From positions 1-64,000 of the forward strand of contig DKDJ01000010.1 of assembly GCA_002451795.1 (NCBI GenBank): a DNA stretch of 64,000 nucleotides, written 5' to 3'. This stretch comes from Bacteroidales bacterium UBA6851 (GTDB lineage Bacteria; Bacteroidota; Bacteroidia; Bacteroidales; UBA932). Position 1 is the first letter of the stretch. Each line of letters begins with the position of its first letter. Shown piece after piece: positions 9,070-17,163 of the stretch. A model generated the notes under the pieces. It worked only from the letters and a program-made list of their open reading frames with translations. It searched no databases and was not told the DNA's origin. The position numbers were made by a program, and so were the translations under genes.

Positions 9070-9731
9070 ACTCTCCTTCTGTAAAACGCCAGTTTTACCA
9101 CGAGATAACTAAACAAGGCGACACCGATTCCAGACACCACATCCATAATAAAATGCTGCTTCACAAATACGGTAGCACAGAAAATTAGTATGGTCATCAC
9201 TAGCGAATAGCAACGGAACCACTTGCTTATCTCTGGCCTTCCTGCCACAGCCAGATATGCCATTGTACTGTTCAAGCAATGAAAACTCGGAAGTAGATTA
9301 TAAGCATACCGTCCGCCATCAAGAGTGTACCAAAAGCGCATCAAAGAGGCGAAAACACCTGGCCTTGAAGGATCAGTAAGACCTTCGGCAACCCTATCCA
9401 TCCTCGTCGGCCACACTGCCAGCATCACCCCACCTATAACCAAAGCCAACGAATAAGCCACCACATAACATTTGAAGTGCTCCTTATCGCACAAAGAAGC
9501 TGCCATAGGTGCCATAAGCCAATATGGATATGCCCAAATGTATGGCAACATAAATATCGGGATTACCGGTATCAAAGCGTCAAACGCAATCTTAGGGCAG
9601 AACGGCTCGTTGCCAATCAAACCAGAAAGAGAGTTGCCCAGCAGATACACAGCATGCTGAAGAATAAACAACGCAAATCCTGCTACCACCCCATATCTGG
9701 GAATCATCGTTTTATTTCGCCCAATCGTCAT
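9066..9731 (-). CDS. PAP2-superfamily membrane phosphatase/phosphotransferase
   Basis: This 221-residue integral membrane protein has about six hydrophobic segments. The catalytic signature of the PAP2 superfamily is visible as PSFHCLNS (residues 148-155, His151) and KQHFIMDVV (His193 and Asp197). The RYAYNLLPSFHC spacing resembles the PAP2_3 branch, which includes inositol-phosphorylceramide synthase-like enzymes. Bacteroidales make inositol sphingolipids, so a lipid headgroup transfer or lipid phosphatase role at the inner membrane is plausible but not shown. It lies between an unknown membrane protein and the EFR1 gene, overlapping the latter. Confidence 0.85.
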   Translation of the reverse strand: MTIGRNKTMIPRYGVVAGFALFILQHAVYLLGNSLSGLIGNEPFCPKIAFDALIPVIPIFMLPYIWAYPYWLMAPMAASLCDKEHFKCYVVAYSLALVIGGVMLAVWPTRMDRVAEGLTDPSRPGVFASLMRFWYTLDGGRYAYNLLPSFHCLNSTMAYLAVAGRPEISKWFRCYSLVMTILIFCATVFVKQHFIMDVVSGIGVALFSYLVVKLAFYRRRV

Positions 9732-9743
9732 TCACAAACAAAT

Positions 9744-10388
9744 TTATCGAAGTCTACGGAAGAACTCTCCTTCCTGACCTTTGATTCTATATTTCTTCGT
9801 CCAGTCCCACGAGCCGTCATAAGCCCCCTGCGAGTTGGCAGGAATATATTCATTGCCATGCTTATCCACAAATATTCCATCACCCTGCCCAGAGGCACTA
9901 ATGCGCCCGCTTCCACCAATAATAAATCCACACACTGCTAGTATTCCCAGCATCACCAGACCAAGCCACCAGAAACTTTTCACAACGAATACACCGACAC
10001 GCCATGCAGGTACAATCAAGACTATGCCAGAAAGAATGCATCCCACAAGAGAAGCCCATCCAGACACAAATCCCAGAATCCCATCCACCACAACATTGTA
10101 AAAGACAGCAAGCACCATCACGCCAAACACCCCCACATAGCATAGCGCCAACACGTACTTCCAGGTGCACTCTGACATCATTTCACTTGAGCACATAGGT
10201 CCAAGCAGCGTCAGAAGATTGTCCATACTCAGGGCAAGTCCAACGGAGCCAATCAGAAGCACACCAAAACGGCCCCATGACCGCCATCCGTCTTTCTCAT
10301 GAAAGACACTACCCCACAACGCCATAGCAGCAAAAACCAACGGCAGGAGCAAAGAAAAAATCAAAGACACCATATTATGCTCCTCCAA
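9744..10388 (-). CDS. Polytopic membrane protein of unknown function
   Basis: This 214-residue protein has four or five membrane helices in residues 5-160 (for example SLIFSLLLPLVFAAMALWG near the start). A soluble tail of about 55 residues holds DGIFVDKHGNEYIPANSQG. I do not recognise the family. The gene begins directly after the stop of the flavodoxin lipoprotein gene (no gap) and ends 12 nt before the PAP2 gene, so it belongs to that operon. The DKHGNEYIP segment could be a short surface or periplasmic beta-hairpin. No function is claimed. Confidence 0.8.
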   Translation of the reverse strand: MEEHNMVSLIFSLLLPLVFAAMALWGSVFHEKDGWRSWGRFGVLLIGSVGLALSMDNLLTLLGPMCSSEMMSECTWKYVLALCYVGVFGVMVLAVFYNVVVDGILGFVSGWASLVGCILSGIVLIVPAWRVGVFVVKSFWWLGLVMLGILAVCGFIIGGSGRISASGQGDGIFVDKHGNEYIPANSQGAYDGSWDWTKKYRIKGQEGEFFRRLR

Positions 10389-11186
10389 CTACCTTACTAC
10401 CTGAGTAAACTCTGCCTTTCCCTCATTAGGAGCAGTAACGAAGATCGTCACTTCAGACTCGTTTCCGTCCATGCCCTTTGAGATAGCCGTAAACTTATAA
10501 TCAGTGCCCTCCGAAGTTTTTCTCGAGCCCACAGAAACAGGGACACCAAGAGGGAACTGATAATCCGAACATGCATCATCAAAAACCCGGACATCCTCAG
10601 GGGTAACAGCCTTCTGCGCAGAATAGTCCTCATAGGACTCCACTTCACCTTTACAATAGCCGTTCTCTACAAGAAAACGCGTGATCTCTTTTGGAGCAGC
10701 AGCAATACGCGCAGCTCTGACTCCATAGCCGTCAAAGACAGTTGCCTCCGGCTCGGCTTTACGGATATCCGCAGTCGAGGTGTTTAGTCCACCACTGCCG
10801 AAAGTACAGAACGGCACAATGGTCTTTCCGGCCAAGTCCACACTCTCAAGCCACGACAACATAGGCAACGCACACGTACCGAACCATATCGGATAGCCAA
10901 CAAAGATCATGTCATACTTTGACAAGTCAGAAGACAACGGCTTCACCACCGGGAGTTTTCCTTCTGCCATCTCCCTCTGACATCTATCTATGGTCTCAGC
11001 ATAATTCCCATCATAAGCATCCTCCACCTCAATACACTCTATATCTGCACCTAATTGACGTTGAAACTCCTCCGCCACCGTCTTTGTGATACCAGTTTGG
11101 GAATAATACACCACCAAGACCTGCTTATTCTGCGAGCAGGAGACCAGGGCAGCAGCAGCCGCCAGAAAAGAAAAGAAATGTTTCAT
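10389..11186 (-). CDS. Flavodoxin-domain lipoprotein
   Basis: This 265-residue protein starts at the ATG at 11186; a TTG at 11192 is in frame but overlaps the -7 box. The N-terminus is a lipoprotein signal (AALVSC, Cys17). It is followed by a flavodoxin-like domain with the FMN phosphate loop YYSQTGITKTVAEE, the motif GYPIWFGTCALPM and the loop FGSGGLNTS. Residues from about 190 form a second small domain that I do not recognise. Flavodoxins are usually cytoplasmic, and a lipid-anchored copy outside the inner membrane implies periplasmic or surface electron transfer, or a family that exports its flavoprotein. It is first gene of the cluster that ends with EFR1. The box TATATTTG lies only 3 nt before the ATG. 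Confidence 0.87.
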   Translation of the reverse strand: MKHFFSFLAAAAALVSCSQNKQVLVVYYSQTGITKTVAEEFQRQLGADIECIEVEDAYDGNYAETIDRCQREMAEGKLPVVKPLSSDLSKYDMIFVGYPIWFGTCALPMLSWLESVDLAGKTIVPFCTFGSGGLNTSTADIRKAEPEATVFDGYGVRAARIAAAPKEITRFLVENGYCKGEVESYEDYSAQKAVTPEDVRVFDDACSDYQFPLGVPVSVGSRKTSEGTDYKFTAISKGMDGNESEVTIFVTAPNEGKAEFTQVVR

Positions 11187-11189
11187 TTC

Positions 11190-11197
11190 CAAATATA
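11190..11197 (-). promoter_or_regulatory. -7 box (TATATTTG) for the flavodoxin/EFR1 cluster
   Basis: A perfect TAnnTTTG ends 3 nt before the ATG at 11186, implying an mRNA with almost no leader. CTTG at 11216-11219, with an 18-nt spacer, is the best -33 candidate. It lies in the 73-nt gap to the exchanger gene, which holds nothing else. Confidence 0.6.
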
Positions 11198-11259
11198 CAA
11201 AAAATCACACAATCACAAGGAAATCAGCAGCAGCCAAATGCTTGCATAACAATAGTCCC

Positions 11260-12228
11260 CTACATTCTCATAAACAGGTAAGCATAGTACGCCACAAAAC
11301 ATAGAAGCATCACCACACCTTCCCAACGGTCAATCCTGCATTTCACGCCAGTGTAAGCCCACAACAGAAGCAGCGCAGGTCCAACCAGCAGAGCAATCAT
11401 ATCCACAAGCCCCATTGACGCCAATGACATAGGCGTAATCACAGCAGAGCACCCCACTATAAGAAGAATATTGAAGACATTGGAGCCAAGTATATTGCCA
11501 AGTGCAAGCTGATCCTTATGCTTCGCTGCAGCCACTACGCATGTAGCAAGCTCCGGGAACGAAGTACCTCCTGCCAGAACAGTAATAGCGATAAACTTAT
11601 CGCTTACGCCCAGCAGTTTGGCTATTTTAGTCGCAGAATCCACAAATAAGTCTCCACCGAAAATTAGGCCGCCTAGCCCAAGCAACACGAAGAGTACCGC
11701 CACTGGCATCTTCATAGCCTTTCCCTCACTACCGGACTCCGCCGAAACTTCATCCTTAGCCTTATCGTTCTTGAAACAGTAATAAATATACCCGGCGAAC
11801 AATAGCAGGAACACCAATCCCTCAATTCTCGAAATAGAGTCATCGTCACCTATCCCAAAGAGCGTGCTATTCAAGCCAAGAAGCACAAGCAGAAGCGACA
11901 CAACAAATGTCATAGGAATATCAATCCTGCGGTTCTCTTTAGTCATTACCACAGGAGAGATTATAGCAGTTAAAGCCAGAATGAACAGAACATTGAAAAT
12001 ATTTGAGCCTACAACATTACCGATAGCAATGTCAGGATTCCCCTGAATGGCACCGGTAAGGCTCACCACAAGTTCAGGACAAGATGTTCCAAAACCAACG
12101 ATAGTCAAGCCAATCACAAATTCACTTACACCAGCTTTTCTTGCAATAGTAGAAGCCCCGTCCACAAGAGCATTCGCCCCAAATACTATTAGGCCAAGCC
12201 CGACAAGTAGCAACAATACATTTAACAT
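11260..12228 (-). CDS. Inner-membrane Na+/Ca2+ exchanger-type antiporter (YrbG-like)
   Basis: This 322-residue protein belongs to the CaCA family. It has two inverted halves of about five helices each, carrying the paired alpha-repeat motifs GFGTSCPELVVSLTGAI (about 45-62) and AGGTSFPELATCVVAA (about 220-236). The Glu in each PEL and the GxSx loops form the cation site. The halves are joined by a cytoplasmic loop rich in K, D and E (NDKAKDEVSAESGSE). Length matches bacterial exchangers. It probably extrudes Ca2+ in exchange for Na+ or H+. It has its own promoter box at 12251 and is separated from the upstream isomerase gene by a terminator, so it is likely monocistronic. Confidence 0.93.
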   Translation of the reverse strand: MLNVLLLLVGLGLIVFGANALVDGASTIARKAGVSEFVIGLTIVGFGTSCPELVVSLTGAIQGNPDIAIGNVVGSNIFNVLFILALTAIISPVVMTKENRRIDIPMTFVVSLLLVLLGLNSTLFGIGDDDSISRIEGLVFLLLFAGYIYYCFKNDKAKDEVSAESGSEGKAMKMPVAVLFVLLGLGGLIFGGDLFVDSATKIAKLLGVSDKFIAITVLAGGTSFPELATCVVAAAKHKDQLALGNILGSNVFNILLIVGCSAVITPMSLASMGLVDMIALLVGPALLLLWAYTGVKCRIDRWEGVVMLLCFVAYYAYLFMRM

Positions 12229-12250
12229 TATATCATCAAATTAAACCTTG

Positions 12251-12258
12251 CAAAAGTA
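12251..12258 (-). promoter_or_regulatory. -7 box (TACTTTTG) for the Na+/Ca2+ exchanger gene
   Basis: A perfect TAnnTTTG lies 22 nt before the ATG at 12228, and after the terminator of the upstream gene. No clear -33 TTTG is present. Confidence 0.5.
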
Positions 12259-12280
12259 AGCAAAAAAAACAACATAGGAG

Positions 12281-12332
12281 TAAATAAAAAGAGGGTGACC
12301 TCCAAGTCCTTTTGGACTTTTTAGTCACCCTC
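12281..12332 (-). terminator. Rho-independent terminator after the isomerase gene
   Basis: Outer arms GAGGGTGAC (12291-12299) and GTCACCCTC (12324-12332) enclose a second inner pair, AAGTCC and GGACTT. On the minus strand the hairpin is followed by TTTTTATTTA. It ends the long operon that starts near 23188 or 22564. Confidence 0.88.
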
Positions 12333-12350
12333 CTATTATTACATCTATTC

Positions 12351-13829
12351 TTAAAGAGCGAAAGGATTTTCACCAGGATAGAGTTGCCCTGCAGGAAGCG
12401 GAGTATTGATATCATCCACACCAAGAAGGTGAAGAGCCTCGAAGAGAATCTTACCAACATTCTTGAATGCATATGCTCCATGATGAGGGAATCTCTTACC
12501 TACGAGCACGTGACGATAGAAACGTGCGAATCCAGGGATAGCAGCGATACCGATACCTCCGAATGAGCAAGGATCGATGTCAAGGAAGTGGCCCTCGGCA
12601 ATGTAGCTGACAAGCTTAGAATCGGAGTTAGACTGGAGACGGAACATCGTGGTAGCACTTGGCTTGATCTGTCCCTCAAGAGTACCCTTGGTGATATCCT
12701 CACCCATAAGACGGGCCTGGATAAGCTGATACTTGATCTTGCATGACTTCATACATGAAGAGCAGGTATTACCGCAGTGGAATCCCATATAGAGATCCTT
12801 CTTGCTTGCGCCCTCAAGATTAGCACCCTCAGGAATAACATCATCAGGAACTGAGTTGTTGATGTCAAGAAGAGTAGCAGGCATCTCAGATGCGCACTCT
12901 GCCATATACTCTGACACTGCTCCGTAGAGATCCACCTCGCAAGCTACAGGAATTCCACGGCCAGTAAGTCTCGAGTTCACGTAGCATGGCTCGAAGTTGA
13001 ACACTGGCTGCCAAGCTGGCCAGCACTTGTTGGCAAATACTGCATAGTTGCATGCTCCCTTGTTGTTCTCATACCAATCCATGATAGCAAGTTCAAGCTG
13101 AGCAAGCTTAGGGAGGATCTCGGGATATGTGTTACGCTCTGCTCCGAGCTCTGCCTGCATATCCTTTACGATAGCCTCGATCTCTGCAGTACGGGAAGCA
13201 ACCTTCTCGAACTGAACCTTCATGTCAAGTTCAGAGTTCTCCTGAACCTCTACACCGAGGTCATAGAGTGGCTGAATAGGAGCGTTGCAAGCAAGGAAGT
13301 CGAACGGACGAGGTCCGAAGCCGAACACCTTAAGGTTGCGCATTCCGATAACAACGCGTGCGATGTGACGGAAGTCAGAGAGTTCCTTAACAGCCTCAAC
13401 AGGGGTAACGTTAGGATACTCAGGAATGTAGACACGAAGACGACGCAGGCCTACGTTGTAGCTAAAGTTAAGCACGCCGCAGAGTGCATCACCACGATCA
13501 GAAGCAAGACCACTCTTGCTCTCTTCCTTGGCAGCAATAACCATAGCAGGACCACCGAACTTCTGAACGAACATGGTGGTAGGGCCTTCTGGTCCGAAGT
13601 TACCGAGGAACATACATACGGCATTAATGCCGTTCTCACGAGCCCAATCGAGAGCCTTGAGAGTGTCTTTCTCATTCTCGATGGTTACAGGGCAATCATA
13701 AACCTCAGGGAGTTTCGCCTTGCGAACTTCTTCCATCAAAGCCTTCATTCTGGCCTTGGTGAGGGATATCGGAAAACAGTCACGGCTTACGCCGACGATT
13801 CCGAGTTTAACTACTGGTTGATTAATCAT
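12351..13829 (-). CDS. L-fucose/L-arabinose isomerase-family protein
   Basis: This 492-residue protein resembles the fucose/arabinose isomerase superfamily: an N-terminal Rossmann-like segment (KLGIVGVSRDCFPISL), a middle region with GMRNLKVFGFGPRPFDF, and a C-terminal domain with SFGGIGIAAIPGFARFYRH. Such enzymes interconvert aldoses and ketoses using Mn2+. The C-terminal third carries HCGNTCSSCMKSCKIK, a Cys-x3-Cys-x2-Cys-x3-Cys cluster unusual for a sugar isomerase. It follows the response regulator by 21 nt and is last in the operon. The substrate is unknown; activity as fucose or arabinose isomerase is not established by this sequence. Confidence 0.82.
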   Translation of the reverse strand: MINQPVVKLGIVGVSRDCFPISLTKARMKALMEEVRKAKLPEVYDCPVTIENEKDTLKALDWARENGINAVCMFLGNFGPEGPTTMFVQKFGGPAMVIAAKEESKSGLASDRGDALCGVLNFSYNVGLRRLRVYIPEYPNVTPVEAVKELSDFRHIARVVIGMRNLKVFGFGPRPFDFLACNAPIQPLYDLGVEVQENSELDMKVQFEKVASRTAEIEAIVKDMQAELGAERNTYPEILPKLAQLELAIMDWYENNKGACNYAVFANKCWPAWQPVFNFEPCYVNSRLTGRGIPVACEVDLYGAVSEYMAECASEMPATLLDINNSVPDDVIPEGANLEGASKKDLYMGFHCGNTCSSCMKSCKIKYQLIQARLMGEDITKGTLEGQIKPSATTMFRLQSNSDSKLVSYIAEGHFLDIDPCSFGGIGIAAIPGFARFYRHVLVGKRFPHHGAYAFKNVGKILFEALHLLGVDDINTPLPAGQLYPGENPFAL

Positions 13830-13850
13830 ACTAATTGTAATTAAATGTGT

Positions 13851-14999
13851 TTATAAAACATTAACAAAATCTTTAACATTCTGAGCGCTGATAACCTCGT
13901 CTCCGAGAATCAGCAACCTATCTACGACATTGTCGAGTTCCCGTATATTTCCAGGCCACGACTTGCCTTTAAGGAGGTCCATCGCCTCTTTGGAAAAACT
14001 CCGCGTGGAACCAGGCTCAGTATATTTCTTAAGAAAGAAGTCCACCAAAAGAGGAATATCATCACGGCGCTCATCAAGAGACGGGACCTTAATAGGAATG
14101 ACGCTGAGCCGGTGATATAGGTCTTCACGAAAATTACCTTTCTCTATTTCCTTCTCCAGATCCTTGTTGGTCGCGGCTATGACGCGCACATCCACCTCTA
14201 TATCCTTGTCTGAGCCGACTCGAGATAATTTCCTTTCTTGAAGAACCCGAAGCACCTTAGCTTGAGCGGCAAGGCTCATATCTCCTATCTCATCCAGGAA
14301 GAGGGTCCCCCCGTCAGCTTGCTCAAACTTTCCCTTATGCTGCTTTATAGCGGATGTAAAGGAACCTTTCTCATGCCCGAATAGCTCACTTTCTATAAGT
14401 TCTGATGGAATGGCTGCGCAGTTAACCTCAACAAACGGCATGGCACTGCGCTTGCTGAGCAGATGCAGATTTCTTGCCACCAGTTCCTTTCCGGAACCAT
14501 TAGGTCCTGTAATCAGCACGCGCGCATCAGATGGAGCCACCTTGGCTATAATATCCCTAATATGCTGCATAGGCTCGGACTCCCCTATCATGTCCACGCC
14601 ACAGACCTTCTTCTTGAGTGCCCTATTCTGCTTGGAAAGATGCACTCTGTCAGTAGCATTCTTGATGGTAATGAGTACCCTATTGAGATCAAGGGGCTTC
14701 TCTACAAAATCAAAAGCCCCTTTCTTGATGCACTCCACAGCGGTGCTTATGTCCCCGTGACCAGAGATCATTACTATCGCCGCATCGGTATCGTTGGCTA
14801 CAAGAGTATCCAACACCTCAAGTCCATCCATATTAGGCATCTTTATATCACAGAAGATCACATCAAATTTCTGTTTTCCCGCCTTCTCCACCGCCTGAAC
14901 ACCATCTTCAGCAGTATCTACATCATACCCTTCATCAGTCAGAATCTCTTTCAGTGAATTTCTGATAGCCCTCTCGTCATCAACTATAAGTACATTCAT
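13851..14999 (-). CDS. NtrC-family response regulator lacking the DNA-binding domain
   Basis: This 382-residue protein has a receiver domain (1-118, with acidic DDE pocket and phospho-acceptor Asp in FCDIKMP, about 51) and a sigma-54-type AAA+ domain (about 140-370). The AAA+ domain has Walker A GPNGSGKE, Walker B GGTLFLDEIGD and arginine-finger region FREDLYHRL. The sigma-54-contacting loop reads GSFTSA in place of GAFTGA. The protein ends at FVNVL soon after the AAA+ domain, so the Fis-type HTH is missing. Only 21 nt separate it from the next gene, so no hidden HTH can follow. It would have to act from solution, as in FlgR-type activators, or through a partner. A candidate kinase is the NtrY-like protein at 48313-51870. 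Confidence 0.92.
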   Translation of the reverse strand: MNVLIVDDERAIRNSLKEILTDEGYDVDTAEDGVQAVEKAGKQKFDVIFCDIKMPNMDGLEVLDTLVANDTDAAIVMISGHGDISTAVECIKKGAFDFVEKPLDLNRVLITIKNATDRVHLSKQNRALKKKVCGVDMIGESEPMQHIRDIIAKVAPSDARVLITGPNGSGKELVARNLHLLSKRSAMPFVEVNCAAIPSELIESELFGHEKGSFTSAIKQHKGKFEQADGGTLFLDEIGDMSLAAQAKVLRVLQERKLSRVGSDKDIEVDVRVIAATNKDLEKEIEKGNFREDLYHRLSVIPIKVPSLDERRDDIPLLVDFFLKKYTEPGSTRSFSKEAMDLLKGKSWPGNIRELDNVVDRLLILGDEVISAQNVKDFVNVL

Positions 15000-15003
15000 G
15001 TCA

Positions 15004-17163
15004 CTAACCTATTTCCGCGCCATTGACAAGGCTCTCTGCAGGAGTAACGAATCTCATCTTACCATCATTCTGCCTTGCCATAAGTATCATCCCCTTACTC
15101 TCAATACCTTTGATAATACGAGGCTTGAGATTAGCGAGGATGCATATCTGCTTGCCAACCATATCCTCAGGAGAGTAGTACTCTGCAATGCCTGATACTA
15201 TCACCCTCTTGTCCATACCTGTATCAATAGTAAGTTTGAGAAGCTTATCCGTCTTTGGCACACGCTCCGCCTCAAGGACCGTTGCCGTACGGATATCCAT
15301 TTTCCCAAAATCATCAAAAGTACACTCCTCCTTCTGTGGTGTCACCACCTTCGCAGCCTCGGCCTTTGCGGCCTCCTCTCTATCTTTCCTTATCTTGTCA
15401 AGACGCGCCATCTGAGCATCTATCTGATCATCCTCAACCTTGCTGAACAACAACTCAGCCGCACCGAGTTTATGCCCGGCAGGAATAATCTGAGGCTTTC
15501 CGAGAATATCCCAGCTCAAGCAGACGCACTTGTCACTTCCCGGACATTTCCCAGCATCCTCCCCGTAAGGTACGGTATGAAGTGCTGCGCCTTCCCTATC
15601 TTTCTTATGATCCATTCCAGTGCAGAGGCACACATCCAGCATACGGCGAAGTCGCTCGGCAGCAAACGGTGTAAACGGCTCGAACGCAATGGCGAGATCC
15701 GCACATATTTGTACCGATATATTCAATATTGTTCCAGCCCTCTCCAGATCAGTCTTCGCCACTTTCCATGGCTCAGTGTCGGATATGTACTTATTACCCA
15801 GACGCGCTATAGACATGGCATCCTTAAGAGCCTCACGGAACTTATAATTCTCTATATTCTTCTCCATTGAAGCTTTCAGCTGAGGAATCTGCGCAAGCAC
15901 ATCCTTATCTATATCAAACAGGGAGGCGCATGGTGGGACACAACCACCAAAGTACTTATGTGTAAGGACCACAGCCCTGTTGACGAAATTTCCGAAGATT
16001 GCGACAAGCTCACTATTATTCCTCTGTTGGAAGTCTTTCCAGCTGAAATCATTGTCCTTGGTCTCAGGAGCATTGGCTGTCAGCACATATCGGAGCACAT
16101 CCTCCTTTCCGGGAAAATCATGAAGGTATTCATGCGCCCAGACAGCCCAGTTGCGTGATGTTGAAATCTTATCGCCCTCAAGATTAAGAAATTCATTGGC
16201 CGGAACGTTATCAGGAAGTACATATCCTCCATAAGCCTTCAGCATGGAAGGGAAAACTATGCAGTGGAAAACTATATTGTCCTTCCCAATAAAATGCACC
16301 AATTTGGTATCCTCAGACTTCCACCACTTCTCCCAGTCATTAGGAAGCAACTCAATCGTATTAGAGATATATCCAATAGGAGCATCAAACCACACATAGA
16401 GCACCTTGCCTTCCGCCCCCTCCACAGGAACAGGAACACCCCAGTCCAGGTCCCTAGTTACAGCACGAGGCTGAAGTCCACCGTCAAGCCAACTCTTCAC
16501 CTGTCCATAGACATTGCTCCTCCATTCCTTATGTCCGTCAAGTATCCATTCTCTCAGCCACTGCTCATAATCCTGAAGCGGAAGATACCAGTGAGTAGTC
16601 TTTTTCTTGATTGGCTCTGCACCGCTAAGTTTGCTCTTAGGGTTGATAAGTTCATCTGGACTGAGAGTACTTCCGCACTTCTCACATTGGTCACCATAGG
16701 CACCTTCAGCACCACATTTTGGACACGTACCTACAATATATCTATCCGCAAGGAAAGTCTTTGCTTCCGGATCATAGTACTGCTCGCTCTCCTTGGTAAT
16801 AAATTTTCCATCATCATAGAGTTTCTTGAAGAATTCAGAAGCATTCTTCGCATGAGTCTGAGATGTAGTCCTTCCATAGATATCAAAATTGATTCCAAGG
16901 CCAGAGAACGAGTCTTTTATGATCTTATGATACTTATCCACAATATCCTGTGGAGAACAACCCTGCTGTCTGGCTTTGATAGTGATCGGTACACCATGCT
17001 CATCCGAGCCGCACACATACAAGACATCCTCACCCTTCATCCTAAGATATCTTACATAAATATCCGCAGGCACATACACTCCTGCAAGATGCCCGATATG
17101 CACCGGACCGTTGGCGTACGGCAACGCACAGGTTACCAAAGTTCGTTTGAATTTCTTATCCAT
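15004..17163 (-). CDS. metG: Methionyl-tRNA synthetase
   Basis: This 719-residue class I synthetase charges tRNA-Met. It carries the HIGH motif exactly (residues 22-25 in GPVHIGHLAG), a zinc knuckle with four cysteines (about 148-165), the KMSKS-equivalent KISTS (about 330-334), an anticodon-binding helical domain and a C-terminal EMAP/Trbp111-type tRNA-binding OB domain (about 615-719, DFGKMDIRTATVLEAERV). Its start overlaps the dnaG stop by 1 nt (TAATG). Next downstream, after 4 nt, is the response regulator gene. Confidence 0.98.
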   Translation of the reverse strand: MDKKFKRTLVTCALPYANGPVHIGHLAGVYVPADIYVRYLRMKGEDVLYVCGSDEHGVPITIKARQQGCSPQDIVDKYHKIIKDSFSGLGINFDIYGRTTSQTHAKNASEFFKKLYDDGKFITKESEQYYDPEAKTFLADRYIVGTCPKCGAEGAYGDQCEKCGSTLSPDELINPKSKLSGAEPIKKKTTHWYLPLQDYEQWLREWILDGHKEWRSNVYGQVKSWLDGGLQPRAVTRDLDWGVPVPVEGAEGKVLYVWFDAPIGYISNTIELLPNDWEKWWKSEDTKLVHFIGKDNIVFHCIVFPSMLKAYGGYVLPDNVPANEFLNLEGDKISTSRNWAVWAHEYLHDFPGKEDVLRYVLTANAPETKDNDFSWKDFQQRNNSELVAIFGNFVNRAVVLTHKYFGGCVPPCASLFDIDKDVLAQIPQLKASMEKNIENYKFREALKDAMSIARLGNKYISDTEPWKVAKTDLERAGTILNISVQICADLAIAFEPFTPFAAERLRRMLDVCLCTGMDHKKDREGAALHTVPYGEDAGKCPGSDKCVCLSWDILGKPQIIPAGHKLGAAELLFSKVEDDQIDAQMARLDKIRKDREEAAKAEAAKVVTPQKEECTFDDFGKMDIRTATVLEAERVPKTDKLLKLTIDTGMDKRVIVSGIAEYYSPEDMVGKQICILANLKPRIIKGIESKGMILMARQNDGKMRFVTPAESLVNGAEIG

